64,000 bases of DNA. It comes from Spirosoma endbachense (lineage in GTDB: Bacteria; Bacteroidota; Bacteroidia; Cytophagales; Spirosomataceae). This document shows, in pieces, positions 29,760 through 39,274 of the stretch; positions within the stretch are counted from its first letter, which is position 1, and each line of letters begins with the position of its first letter. The DNA lies in contig NZ_CP045997.1 of assembly GCF_010233585.1 (NCBI RefSeq), positions 8,764,682 to 8,828,681 of the forward strand, read 5' to 3'. The notes beneath the pieces were generated by a model, which made no database searches, was not told where the DNA came from, and worked only from the letters and a program-made list of their open reading frames with translations. A program made the translations under genes and the position numbers.

Positions 29760-32210
29760 TTATTTACTAATCAGCTCAACAACAGCACTTTGCAAACCTT
29801 CGGCAGTAGCTTTCAGGCTAATCGTACCGGTATTGTCGGTTGTCTGAATAATGGCCAGGCATTTTCCATTATACGCCTTTCGATAATTGGCTTTAAACGG
29901 CTCAAGGCTAGCCTGATAGCCATTATCGACTCCTGCCAGCGTTCCGGAGCCTTTCAAACCAAACGTGATCAAATGATTGGCATCGGGTACCAGATTACCC
30001 TGTTCATCGAGCACATTTACCGTTACAAAAGACAGATCCTTTCCATCGGCTTTCAGCGTGTTTCTATCAGCGATCAGTTGAATTTTAGCGGGCTTCCCTG
30101 CCGTCGAAACGGTACGGGTAAGTACTGATTTACCTCCCTTTCGAGACACTATCCTGAGCGTACCGGGTTCGTAACTGACGCGCCACATGACGTGCAGATC
30201 ATCACCATTTTTCCGGCGGATTCCCAGCGATTTATCGTTCAGAAACAGCTCAACTTCATCGGCCTGGCTGTAATAGGCCCAGACATCGACGGTTTCACCT
30301 TTGGGCCAGTTCCAGTGGGGGAACAGATGCAGCACGGGCTTGTCTGTCCACTCGGACTGATACAGATAATACACATCTTTCGGGAAACCAGCCAGATCGA
30401 GAATGCCAAAATACGAGCTTCGGGCAGGCCACGGATAAGGATGGGGTTCACCGAGATAGTCGAAACCCGTCCAGATGAACAGCCCTGCCATATGCGGGTA
30501 TTTCCTGATAACTTTCCAGGTCTGTTCGTGCGTTGAACCCCAATAAGCCGCTTCGTTATCATAGGCCGAAGCGGTCCAGTCGGGGTTGCCATCCCTGAAT
30601 TTGGCAGGCCCACCCTTTCCCCACATACGCACCGAGTCAGAAGGCATGTCATAATGCCCGCGTGTTTGCAGCGACGAGCCTGTTTCGGAGGCAATCACAG
30701 ACTGATTCGGGAACGTTTTTGGGAAATCGCCGTAAGCTTCGTGTTTATAATTGAAACCTAAAATATCCAGCGCACCTGACCGATAAATGAAGTTTTTCTC
30801 CGGGATATTCTCGGTAAGTGCCGAGGTAACAGGCCGGGTTGAATCCAGCTTTTTAACGATATCGGCTAACTCTTTCGTGATCGTAATGCCCGTTGAGTCA
30901 AACTGTTCGCGAATCTCATTACCAATGCTCCACATAAAAATGGATGGATGATTTCGGTCGCGACGGACCATGTCTTCGAGGTCGGTTTTGTGCCAGGCAT
31001 CCCAGTTGAGGCCGTAATCCTGCTTCGACTTCTTTTTTTTCCACATGTCGAACGCTTCATCCATCACGAGGAAGCCCATCTCATCACACAAGTCCAGAAA
31101 CTCGGGTGCGGGAGGGTTGTGGGCTGTTCGGATCGCGTTACAACCCATTGCCTTCAGCAGTTCAAGCTGACGCTGCATAGCCCGTCGGTTTACGGCAGCG
31201 CCTAAAGCGCCTAAATCGTGGTGCAGACAAACTCCCAGAATCTTCATCGGCTGCCCATTCAACGAAAATCCAGTGGCAGAGTCGAACTTAAAATACCGAA
31301 TACCGAATGGCGTTTCGTAAGTGTCTTCCAGACGGTTCTGGCTGTAAATCCGGGTTATAATTTTATAGAGGTAGGGTTTTTCAATCGACCAAAGTATTGG
31401 GTTCTGAAGATCGAATTGCTGAGCTATCGTAGTCAGCGTATCCGTTAATTGGACCGACGATGACGTTTGTGTGGCTACTTTATTTCCGGCCGCATCCAGG
31501 ACCGTACTGATCACATCGACCGTTTCCGGTTTTCCGTCGGAGCGCCGACCGTCCTTTACCCGCCCCAGCGGATTCTGGATGCTTATCTGGGCTAAAACCT
31601 GCGCTTTCTGGCTCGTTACGGTTGGGGTTGTCACGAAGGTTCCCCATTGGGCGACCGCCATTTTTGACGTCGTTACTAACCGTACATTCCGATAAATACC
31701 CGAACCCGTATACCAGCGTGAATTGGGCTGGGCCGCATTATCGACTCGTACGGCAATGCTATTTTTTTCACTTCCGAACTTCAGATGCTTCGTAAGTTCA
31801 TACCGAAACGAACTATACCCGTACGGCCGAATGCCCAGCCGGTGGCCGTTAATCCAGACTTCGCTGTTTCGGTAAACACCGTCGAATTCAATAAAAACAC
31901 GTTTGGTTTTTGATGAAACCGGGATCAGAAAGGCTTTGCGATACCAGCCAATTCCGGTAGGCAGGGCTCCTTCCTGGGTTGTGCTCAGGTGTTGTTCACT
32001 AAACTGTCCTTCAATGCTCCAGTCGTGCGGCAGATTGAGCGTTCGCCAGTCGGCATCAGCAAAATCGGGGGCCTTCGCGGTTGGTTCATCGCCCGGAAAA
32101 AACTTCCAGCTGTGGTTAAAATCAACTGCTGTTCGGGGCTCATTCTGCGCGAAAATGGGCGAGGTTACTAAGGCCAGCAACAAGCTGATATAGGTATATG
32201 CATTCCTCAT
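29760..32210 (-). CDS. GH2 beta-galactosidase-like enzyme with DUF4982-type C terminus
   Basis: 816-aa exported GH2 enzyme. The N domain has the family markers LPHDWSIEGQF (60-70) and GVYRNSEVWINGHRLG (111-126). The TIM barrel has acid/base Glu432 (WSIGNEIRE) and nucleophile Glu509 (VIASETGSS). The C-terminal domains are of the DUF4982 and bacterial Ig-like type (GETVDVWAYYSQADEVELFLNDKSLG; then a strand-rich sandwich ending at VELISK). Its ATG overlaps the stop codon of the propeller gene by four bases, which suggests joint translation. It is distinct in architecture from the two other GH2 enzymes of the window. Confidence 0.93.
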   Translation of the reverse strand: MRNAYTYISLLLALVTSPIFAQNEPRTAVDFNHSWKFFPGDEPTAKAPDFADADWRTLNLPHDWSIEGQFSEQHLSTTQEGALPTGIGWYRKAFLIPVSSKTKRVFIEFDGVYRNSEVWINGHRLGIRPYGYSSFRYELTKHLKFGSEKNSIAVRVDNAAQPNSRWYTGSGIYRNVRLVTTSKMAVAQWGTFVTTPTVTSQKAQVLAQISIQNPLGRVKDGRRSDGKPETVDVISTVLDAAGNKVATQTSSSVQLTDTLTTIAQQFDLQNPILWSIEKPYLYKIITRIYSQNRLEDTYETPFGIRYFKFDSATGFSLNGQPMKILGVCLHHDLGALGAAVNRRAMQRQLELLKAMGCNAIRTAHNPPAPEFLDLCDEMGFLVMDEAFDMWKKKKSKQDYGLNWDAWHKTDLEDMVRRDRNHPSIFMWSIGNEIREQFDSTGITITKELADIVKKLDSTRPVTSALTENIPEKNFIYRSGALDILGFNYKHEAYGDFPKTFPNQSVIASETGSSLQTRGHYDMPSDSVRMWGKGGPAKFRDGNPDWTASAYDNEAAYWGSTHEQTWKVIRKYPHMAGLFIWTGFDYLGEPHPYPWPARSSYFGILDLAGFPKDVYYLYQSEWTDKPVLHLFPHWNWPKGETVDVWAYYSQADEVELFLNDKSLGIRRKNGDDLHVMWRVSYEPGTLRIVSRKGGKSVLTRTVSTAGKPAKIQLIADRNTLKADGKDLSFVTVNVLDEQGNLVPDANHLITFGLKGSGTLAGVDNGYQASLEPFKANYRKAYNGKCLAIIQTTDNTGTISLKATAEGLQSAVVELISK

Positions 32211-33316
32211 TGCTTCTTGCTGATGGCGACAAAATTCTTCTTACTTTTTCCTAAATCGGCCGACGTAGCCACTGCAATACCCCGTTGATCCTGCTTATTA
32301 ACAGCACAATAGAAGTGATAAACGACGCCTTTATGCTTGACAACGAACGACTTATGAGCATACAGTTCATCATAAGGCTCTGACGGTTCGATCAGGTTTT
32401 CGCCTGTCCAGTCGGTCCAGCTGACCAGATCGGTTGATGCGGCAAATCGGTTGAAGGCTCCTTTCCGATCCTGCCAAAAAGCCCCAAAATAGAACATCAC
32501 CCAGGTGTCGCCTAGTTTCTGAATGACGGCGTCGCCTGTAATGCCGACCGGATGTTGCAGAATCGGCTCGTTTCCAAAACGTTTCCAGTTCAGCATATCG
32601 TCCGAAACAGCCATACCAATTCGCTCGAACCAACGCGTTTTATTCACGCCCGTCGTATCGCCATTGGCGTTGTAGTACATCACAAAGGGATGACCGGTTC
32701 GTTTTTTCGGATCGTGGATGACTGAACTTTTATAAAGCTTTCGGTTTTCCCACCAGCGGGTATCAGCGTCTTTAGCGGTTAGAACAGGCGTTGGTTTACG
32801 TTGCCATTCGTGCACGTTTGTGGGGTTCTGATCCGTATAAGCAATCCCAATTGACAAATCACCGGCTTCGTATCCGCGAGCGGCCCCGCCGATATACGAC
32901 ATCCAGTACTTATTCTGATATTTTTTCAGTTCATAACTCCCACCCCACTGAAAATCCTGCAAAGCATTATAGCCTGCTTTCTGATTGCCATCCCACTGTG
33001 TTGTATCAGAGAAGGACATTATTCGGCCCTGCGTTTCCCAGTGCAATAAATCATTGCTATTGGCCAGCCAGGTTTCGTAGCCCCGGCCGCCATAGATGAT
33101 GTAGGTCATGTACCATTTTTTGCCTTTTCGAAAAACCGTCGGGCAGTCCAGCTTCTGCGAGTTATCAGCCGGTGTTATGACTAAACCATACTTGAAAGGC
33201 GTTTTCACTTCCTCATAAATCTGCTTCATCTGCGCGTCAGAAACACGGACGGATTGAGCAAATAGGGGTAAAACCAGAAGACAAAAGAGTACAATTCGAA
33301 CGATCGGGGAAATCAT
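32207..33316 (-). CDS. Exported five-bladed propeller glycoside hydrolase-like protein (GH43/GH130-like)
   Basis: 369-aa exported protein with signal peptide ending LFAQ. It shows propeller blade patterns of clan GH-F/GH-J/GH130 proteins: DCPTVFRKGKKWYMTYI near 56-72, then GYETWLANSNDLLHWETQG, GNEPILQHPVG and ITGDAVIQKLGDTWVMFYFGAF, followed by FAASTDLVSWTDW. Candidate acids are Asp56 and the Asp in TGDAVI. I could not assign it to a family with certainty. Its stop codon overlaps the start of the GH2 gene (ATGA), so the two are probably functional partners. Confidence 0.72.
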   Translation of the reverse strand: MISPIVRIVLFCLLVLPLFAQSVRVSDAQMKQIYEEVKTPFKYGLVITPADNSQKLDCPTVFRKGKKWYMTYIIYGGRGYETWLANSNDLLHWETQGRIMSFSDTTQWDGNQKAGYNALQDFQWGGSYELKKYQNKYWMSYIGGAARGYEAGDLSIGIAYTDQNPTNVHEWQRKPTPVLTAKDADTRWWENRKLYKSSVIHDPKKRTGHPFVMYYNANGDTTGVNKTRWFERIGMAVSDDMLNWKRFGNEPILQHPVGITGDAVIQKLGDTWVMFYFGAFWQDRKGAFNRFAASTDLVSWTDWTGENLIEPSEPYDELYAHKSFVVKHKGVVYHFYCAVNKQDQRGIAVATSADLGKSKKNFVAISKKQ

Positions 33317-33353
33317 TACACGGATTAATTAATGCATCTGGAAACATTGAGTG

Positions 33354-33361
33354 CAAATCTA
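33354..33361 (-). promoter_or_regulatory. Candidate -7 box of the propeller/GH2 unit
   Basis: Minus-strand sequence TAGATTTG, an exact match to the Bacteroidetes TAnnTTTG consensus, 37 bp before the ATG at 33316, in a 192-bp gap after the GH78 gene. No clear -33 element was found. Confidence 0.35.
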
Positions 33362-33508
33362 TCCGCGATAAAGCCTATACCTATCTATTATTTTTCCTAA
33401 AGTTTGTATGATGTTAGCGTGAGCCAATTATCGCGTATCGATGGCCGAAGCAGCTTCCCGATCTCAGCTTCCTGAAGATTTCGCCGGAAGCAGGATAATA
33501 TAGAAAAT

Positions 33509-36301
33509 TTAGTCCTGTACCGTAAATCGATACGTTCCAGAGCCAACCAGAATCCTGGCTCTATCCTTCTCAAAACCAAGCACTTTTATTTCTTTGCGCT
33601 TACCGACTGGCTGCCCTCCTTCGGTGATCGGGCTGCTTATCGACGCAGGCAGGTAGATCTCCGACGACGTATTCGGTGGAATCTGAACGGTTAAGTCAAA
33701 GCGGGTTCCTACCTTTTTCCAATCACTCGAAATCAGGCCGTAAGGTGAATCGTAGGAAGCTTTTGCCTGCATAACATCGCCAACGGGTTGCGGGTAAATG
33801 ACGCTGTTCCGGAACGCAATTGACGTGTCGGCCTGCTTGATTCCCGCCAGACCGGCATAAAGCCACTCAAGCAAATGCCCCAGCATGAAATGATTGTTCG
33901 ACACCGATGGCAACGCCTGCCACGATTCGGTCAGGGCGGTTGCTCCTTTAGCCAACTGGTAGCCATAACCCGGCACATCGGAGCGGCTATTCATATCAAA
34001 AATCACATCCGACCGTCCGGCATCTTCCAACGCCCGAAGCAGATACCGATACCCAATATCACCGGCTGTCAGGCTGTTGTTCCGGCTCCGAATATCCTGA
34101 ACGATGTTTTCGACAACGGCTTCCCGGTATTGCGGTTCTACCAAATTCAGGTAGAGGGCCATTGCATTGGCGGTCTGGCTATTGGTTGCGTACTGCTTTG
34201 TCTGGTGGTTGAAAAACGCCTGATTAAAAGCGACTTTGACTTCACCAGCGAGTTTATCGTACTGCAAGGCATCATCAGACTTGTTTAGCATCCGGGCAAT
34301 TTTTGCCAGAATGGTCAGGTCATAGTAATACATTGCCGTACCCGTAACGCCCATCGGCGTCAACTGCGATACGCCCGGCGGTTTCGGACCCAGATCATAC
34401 CAATCGCCCAGCCCCTGAGCCAGGATATGGCTCTTCGCTTTCGTCCCCAGATAGGCAATGTAACGCTGCATCATGGTGTAACTAGCGGCCAGTTCGTCTT
34501 TCTCGCCATACCACTGATACAGATACCAGGGCACAATAATCGCACTGCTCCCCCACTCGGGCGAATCACGAAAGATGCCTCCTCCCCAGTCAAATTTCAC
34601 ATATTCCGGCGCAATCTCAGGAACCAGTCCCGCATCGGCAGATTGATTGTCGAGTTGCGAGTCTTTCATATCCTGAATTACTTTTTTGAGCAGACTGGCT
34701 ATATCGTACTGGTAGCGAACAGAGCCGCCCATCAAGTGCAACTCCTCCAGCCAGCCCAGCTTCTCGCGGTGCGGACAGTCGGTGAACACACTCGCCATGT
34801 TGCTTTTGATTCCCCAGTCGATGAGTGTACTCGCTTTATTGAACAGTTCATTCGAGCACGAAAACTGGCCAGCGCTTGCAGCCGCATTGCGCGTGTGTAA
34901 GCCCTTAAGATCAATGACCTGTGGCTTTTGGACTGGATTTTGCTCACCCTGAGGCACCCCACCTTTTAGCTGCAAATAGCGGAAGCCATAATACGTGAAC
35001 CGGGGTTGCCAGGTTTCGGCTCTCCCTCCCTTCAGAACGTATTCAAAATAAAACGGACTTCCTGACGCCTTCTGATTGACCGATCCATCAGCTTTCAGCA
35101 ATTCTGCCGGGTAAATCCGGATTGTATCGCCCTGCTTTCCGTTGACAGTCAGGCTAATTATCCCCGACGCATTTTGCCCTAAATCATAAACCCAGTCACC
35201 GGAATCGAGTCGTTTTTTGCTGATTGGCGCAAACGTATCGAACACCTTCAGCGGTTCCTGCATTTGTGACGTTAAAACGGGCGGTCCATCGACTATCAAT
35301 GCATTTTTCCAGGATTTGTCCGTAAAAGCCGGGCCATCCCAACCCGGTTGTTCGCGGGTAGCGTTGTAATTTTCACCCCCGTAAATGCTCGAAAACGTAA
35401 TTGGGGAAGGGGCCGTTTTCCAGGATGCGTCACTGACAACGTTATCCGTTGAGCCGTCTGTATAGGTGATAAACAACCGGCAAATCATCTTCGGATAGCC
35501 AAACATGACTTTCAATTTGCGGTATCGCTCCTTAACGGGTGGCACGTAATAAAATCCATTACCCAGCATGACACCGATGACATTTTCACCCGACTTTAGC
35601 TTATCGGTCAAATCGAAGGTGACGTACTGGGCCTGTTTGTCATATTTTGTCCAGCCGGGGTCCAGAAAATGGTCACCTATTTTTTGCCCATTCAGGTGGG
35701 CATCGAATTGCCCCAGGCCCGATATAAACAAGGTAGCCTTTCGCACCGATTTTGTGATCGTCAGGCTCTTTCGCACTAAAGGCAACACATTCCCGCCCTG
35801 CACCTTATCTTTCTTCCCATCGGTCGGCAGCGTATTGACCAATGAATCGGGTAGTTTTTCGTAGCCAATCCAGGCGGCACCTTTCCAGTCGACTTTGGTC
35901 AATAAGCCCATTTGCCAGGACGCTACCGGGCTCCAGGGCGACTCGGTATCTTTTGTATCCCAGACTTTAATTTTCCAGTAGTAGAACTTGGTTGGCTCCA
36001 GTACTTTACCCTGATAGCTGACCTGAATAGAGGCATCGGAATTAACCCTGCCCGAATTCCAGATGTTCCCTTTGTTCTGACCAAGCGCTTCCGGCGAATC
36101 GGCAACCAGAATCTGATAGGCTTTCTGAAGCGTATTACGCTGCTGAGCAACCAGCTGCCAGCTCAACGCAGGCTTCGCGGTCTGTACACCAAGTGGATTG
36201 GAACGGTATTCACAACGCAGGTTCGTAACTGTCAGCGCCTGCGAAAATCCCGTTGCCGAAATGAGTAGAAAGAAAAGAATGTAACGGTATCTCGTATTCA
36301 T
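33509..36301 (-). CDS. GH78 alpha-L-rhamnosidase
   Basis: 930-aa exported enzyme. The signal peptide ends GFSQ (residue 20). Domains in order: a fibronectin-like N domain (NLRCEYRSNPLGVQTAKPALSW near 27-48), the Bac_rhamnosid N domain (FISGLGQFDAHLNGQKIGDHFLDPGWTKYDK near 192-222), the (alpha/alpha)6 catalytic barrel with FTDCPHREKLGW at 506-517, and a short beta domain at the end. The DCP-x-R motif and Glu513 are the usual catalytic region. Releases alpha-L-rhamnose from rhamnogalacturonan or RG-II. The gene is preceded by the 40-bp inverted repeat C. Confidence 0.95.
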   Translation of the reverse strand: MNTRYRYILFFLLISATGFSQALTVTNLRCEYRSNPLGVQTAKPALSWQLVAQQRNTLQKAYQILVADSPEALGQNKGNIWNSGRVNSDASIQVSYQGKVLEPTKFYYWKIKVWDTKDTESPWSPVASWQMGLLTKVDWKGAAWIGYEKLPDSLVNTLPTDGKKDKVQGGNVLPLVRKSLTITKSVRKATLFISGLGQFDAHLNGQKIGDHFLDPGWTKYDKQAQYVTFDLTDKLKSGENVIGVMLGNGFYYVPPVKERYRKLKVMFGYPKMICRLFITYTDGSTDNVVSDASWKTAPSPITFSSIYGGENYNATREQPGWDGPAFTDKSWKNALIVDGPPVLTSQMQEPLKVFDTFAPISKKRLDSGDWVYDLGQNASGIISLTVNGKQGDTIRIYPAELLKADGSVNQKASGSPFYFEYVLKGGRAETWQPRFTYYGFRYLQLKGGVPQGEQNPVQKPQVIDLKGLHTRNAAASAGQFSCSNELFNKASTLIDWGIKSNMASVFTDCPHREKLGWLEELHLMGGSVRYQYDIASLLKKVIQDMKDSQLDNQSADAGLVPEIAPEYVKFDWGGGIFRDSPEWGSSAIIVPWYLYQWYGEKDELAASYTMMQRYIAYLGTKAKSHILAQGLGDWYDLGPKPPGVSQLTPMGVTGTAMYYYDLTILAKIARMLNKSDDALQYDKLAGEVKVAFNQAFFNHQTKQYATNSQTANAMALYLNLVEPQYREAVVENIVQDIRSRNNSLTAGDIGYRYLLRALEDAGRSDVIFDMNSRSDVPGYGYQLAKGATALTESWQALPSVSNNHFMLGHLLEWLYAGLAGIKQADTSIAFRNSVIYPQPVGDVMQAKASYDSPYGLISSDWKKVGTRFDLTVQIPPNTSSEIYLPASISSPITEGGQPVGKRKEIKVLGFEKDRARILVGSGTYRFTVQD

Positions 36302-36320
36302 CTGAGCCAGGAACCAGGTT

Positions 36321-36418
36321 TCGGTTAAGGCAGGCCTTTCGGTTAGAGCCGTGCACGGTTACTAATGATGTTCCTAAAAACCGTGCACGGCTCTAACCGA
36401 AGGGCCTGCCTTAACCGA
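36321..36418. repeat. Intergenic inverted repeat C, 40-bp arms
   Basis: Arms 36321-36360 and 36379-36418 pair over 40 bp with a single mismatch that would be a G-U pair in RNA, and an 18-bp loop. The element occupies nearly all of the gap between the symporter stop (36429) and the GH78 start codon (36301). The tip contains gcacggtt and cacggctct (36386-36394), shared with repeats A or B. Confidence 0.95.
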
Positions 36419-36428
36419 GTCAATCTTG

Positions 36429-38045
36429 TTATACTTTTCCCTGTAACTTCCCCATTGCCTCGAATTTCCGGGAAGTGGATGTTTCCTCTTTTGCCGATGA
36501 TCTGGATGCGTTTCGCCAGCCGCTGTACAACAGATTGGTATCCAGCACGGGCTTTGGGAAGAAAAGGCTGGCAATGTAACCGACACCAATAACGATCAGG
36601 TGGCTATAGACACCAAGCATCAGTTTGTGGTGAGTGAAATTGTAGGCACCCATGTCGAGCAACAGCTTTTTGTTATCACCGTATCCGATTTTGGTCGACG
36701 TCAGAAACGCATAGGCCGTAAACAGAATACAGATTACGATGGCAATATTTACCCCTTCTTTATTGGCTCGGGCGCTGAAAATACCCAGCAGAAAAATACC
36801 GACGATCCCGCCCGAAAAAATAGCGTATAAGGTGAATACGATTCCTAAAACCCCTTCATTACCCGCCTGCAGGTAGATGGCTCCAATAAGAATGGCAATG
36901 ACACCAGAAAAAACGACAATCAGCTTGCTGACGGTCAGGTATTCTTTATCGGTTCTTGCCGGGCGCGCTTTTTTATAGAAATCCTCTAATCCAACAGCGG
37001 CCAGCGAATTCAGATCGGCACTCAGACTACAGATAGCCGCCGAGATCATGGCTGCCAGAATAAACCCAACAACGCCCGTCGGGAAGCGGGTCATGATGAA
37101 ATACGGGAAAACCGCATCCGGCCGCAATGTTGGCGGTAAAGGTTGTTGTTTGTAATAGACAAACAGGGCCGTACCAATAAACATGAATAGTGCCCATACC
37201 GGCACCGTTAGCGAGATGCCCAGAATTGAGGCTTTGATAGCTGCTTTATCCGTTTTGGCGGTCAGATAACGCTGCACAACGGTCTGGTCGGTACCATATT
37301 TCTGAATGGCGTAGAAGGCACCATTGATGACCATCACGATGAACGTAAGTTTGGTAAAATCCAGATCGTAAGGGCCAAATCCGGTGCGACCATTGACTGA
37401 AGCAATATCCAGAATCTCCGGCAGGCCACCCTTAACCGAAAAAATGATGACCGTAACGCAAAGAATACCACTGGCAAACAGCATGAATCCCTGAAAAACA
37501 TCTAACCAGATAACGGCTTCAATACCCCCTAACAGGTTGACCGTGATGATGATCGCCCCAACGACAACAATGATGTAGAATGTTTCAACACCGGTCATGT
37601 TGGTCAAGGCTACCGCCAGTAGGAAAAAAACAGTTCCCATGGACGAAAATTGCCGGAGAACGAACGCGATTGAGCTGTAATAGCGGGCAAAACGGCCAAA
37701 GCGTTTTTCAAAATATTCGTAGGTACTCAGGCCAATTACTTTCCGGTAGAGAGGGACAATAAACCAGATCGTTCCCAACAAAACAATAGGTACCATTAAG
37801 CCCTGTACCAGCAAGATCCAGTTCGACGAATAGCCTTCACTGGGGTATCCTAAAAAGGTAACGCTGCTGATTAATGTCGCCAGCAATGACATGCCGATGG
37901 CCCAGGCAGGAACCCGACCTTTAGCGGCAAAATATAATTCTGTGGTTTGCTGTTTTCGGGCATACCGCAACCCAAAATACAGGTTGATGAATAAAACCGT
38001 ACCAATTATCAGATAATCGAGTACGCTCAGGGTTGGGTTTGGCAT
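36429..38045 (-). CDS. Sodium/solute symporter (SSS family)
   Basis: 538-aa inner-membrane Na+-coupled transporter with about 13 helices. It begins with LDYLIIGTVLFINLYFGLRYARKQQ and contains the SSS signature areas IGMSLLATLISSVTFLGYPSEGY and AAMISAAICSLSADLNSLAAVGLEDFYKKA. It is only distantly similar to the symporter at 17382. It lies 16 bp upstream-to-downstream of the acid-sugar kinase gene, so its likely cargo is the acid sugar processed by the following enzymes (36-43 kb). Confidence 0.93.
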   Translation of the reverse strand: MPNPTLSVLDYLIIGTVLFINLYFGLRYARKQQTTELYFAAKGRVPAWAIGMSLLATLISSVTFLGYPSEGYSSNWILLVQGLMVPIVLLGTIWFIVPLYRKVIGLSTYEYFEKRFGRFARYYSSIAFVLRQFSSMGTVFFLLAVALTNMTGVETFYIIVVVGAIIITVNLLGGIEAVIWLDVFQGFMLFASGILCVTVIIFSVKGGLPEILDIASVNGRTGFGPYDLDFTKLTFIVMVINGAFYAIQKYGTDQTVVQRYLTAKTDKAAIKASILGISLTVPVWALFMFIGTALFVYYKQQPLPPTLRPDAVFPYFIMTRFPTGVVGFILAAMISAAICSLSADLNSLAAVGLEDFYKKARPARTDKEYLTVSKLIVVFSGVIAILIGAIYLQAGNEGVLGIVFTLYAIFSGGIVGIFLLGIFSARANKEGVNIAIVICILFTAYAFLTSTKIGYGDNKKLLLDMGAYNFTHHKLMLGVYSHLIVIGVGYIASLFFPKPVLDTNLLYSGWRNASRSSAKEETSTSRKFEAMGKLQGKV

Positions 38046-38061
38046 TAGGTTTAGAAATTAA

Positions 38062-39213
38062 TCAACATGTCCATAAGTCCGCTGGCCATCGATAGCTTCC
38101 CGGTTTTACAGTGATATGCAAGCTGTCTTTTTCAATAGCATCGCTCCTGACCACACCGGGGGCCAACTCCTGAACCGGAACCAGCCGCGTGACACCAATG
38201 GCCCGAAGCACAGCCGAAGCGGTTGACCCTCCTTCAATAATCAGCTCATCGGTTTTTGTTTGTGCCAGCACCCGGCTCACAGCCTTGGCCATTACCGTTC
38301 GCAGGTGAATAGCCGCCCGCTTATTGTCATCAATCAAACCTGGCTCAATAGCGATAATGACCTGACTGTGGTGCTGAAAACACCCGACGATTTCGGCCAC
38401 CCAACCAGCCAGATCGGACTCATTAAATCGGGAAATGTGCGTCAGTGCATTCGGCATATAACTGACGGCCTGACCAGCATCGGCCGCTTTCTTTACCAGC
38501 GCAACCCGCTCACCAAATGCGCTTCCACATACATAAAGCCTGTTTTCACCCAATTTCGCAGGCTCTTGTCTCCCTGATTCTGGCAGTTGCAATGAATCGA
38601 GTATGGCTGTAAAAAATCCGGAACCTCCCCCAATCATGGTTTCGGTATCGACCCGTTTTACCCATGCCCGTAAATCGTCCGTTGTTGCGACTTCACCGAT
38701 AACAATTCCCTGCTTCGGCAACGCTGTGGTATGCGGCTGCACGGTTAGTTGGGCAACATTAACGCTGAGCCGTCTCAATACATCCGAATCGGTTATCGGA
38801 AATTCCGGATCTTCAGAAAAATGCGTCTGGTCAATCGGTTGGCCATTTACATAATACGTACCGTTGATCAATGTTCTGCCCAGCGCCGGATTAGCCGGAA
38901 CGATCAGGGCTTTTTCTACCCCAAAAACTGCCAGCTGTGCCTGTGTTTCGGCAATAACATACCCTCGCAACACCGAATCGACTTTCTTGAAAATCAATTG
39001 CGGCTTCATCGGAAGTAACGCTTTGCTGGAACAGGTCATTTCCTGCACAGCGTCCGGCTCCGAAACCGACCGGGCATCGGTAGCGATTACCAGCAAATCG
39101 GCGGTAGATTGTGGATTGACCGACATGGCAATTTCGACACGAAGCCCATACGTCAGACCAATGCCTCCAAGCTCAGCGGCTCCCGTTAAATCGTCTGCAA
39201 TAACCGCGATCAT
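38062..39213 (-). CDS. Four-carbon acid sugar kinase (DUF1537 family)
   Basis: 383-aa cytosolic ATP-dependent kinase of the DUF1537/OtnK-DtnK family. These enzymes phosphorylate four-carbon sugar acids such as D-threonate or D-erythronate at O4. The N-terminal substrate domain starts with IADDLTGAAELGG (residues 5-17). The C-terminal nucleotide domain carries the Gly/Ser-rich GGSTASAVLRAIG near 325. It is followed, in the direction opposite to transcription, by a PdxA2-type gene; kinase plus PdxA2 is the established pair that turns D-threonate or D-erythronate into DHAP and CO2. The exact stereoisomer cannot be read from sequence. Confidence 0.88.
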   Translation of the reverse strand: MIAVIADDLTGAAELGGIGLTYGLRVEIAMSVNPQSTADLLVIATDARSVSEPDAVQEMTCSSKALLPMKPQLIFKKVDSVLRGYVIAETQAQLAVFGVEKALIVPANPALGRTLINGTYYVNGQPIDQTHFSEDPEFPITDSDVLRRLSVNVAQLTVQPHTTALPKQGIVIGEVATTDDLRAWVKRVDTETMIGGGSGFFTAILDSLQLPESGRQEPAKLGENRLYVCGSAFGERVALVKKAADAGQAVSYMPNALTHISRFNESDLAGWVAEIVGCFQHHSQVIIAIEPGLIDDNKRAAIHLRTVMAKAVSRVLAQTKTDELIIEGGSTASAVLRAIGVTRLVPVQELAPGVVRSDAIEKDSLHITVKPGSYRWPADLWTC

Positions 39214-39227
39214 TTTTTAATTATCGG

Positions 39228-39270
39228 ATGATTGAGTTGTTCTTGCCTATGCAATCAACAACTCAATCAT
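39228..39270. repeat. Hairpin between kinase and dehydrogenase genes
   Basis: Perfect 14-bp arms (39228-39241 with 39257-39270) and a 15-bp loop, filling the 61-bp gap between the PdxA2-type gene stop and the DUF1537 kinase start. It may modulate relative expression or be an intergenic repeat. Confidence 0.85.
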
Positions 39271-39274
39271 TCAA

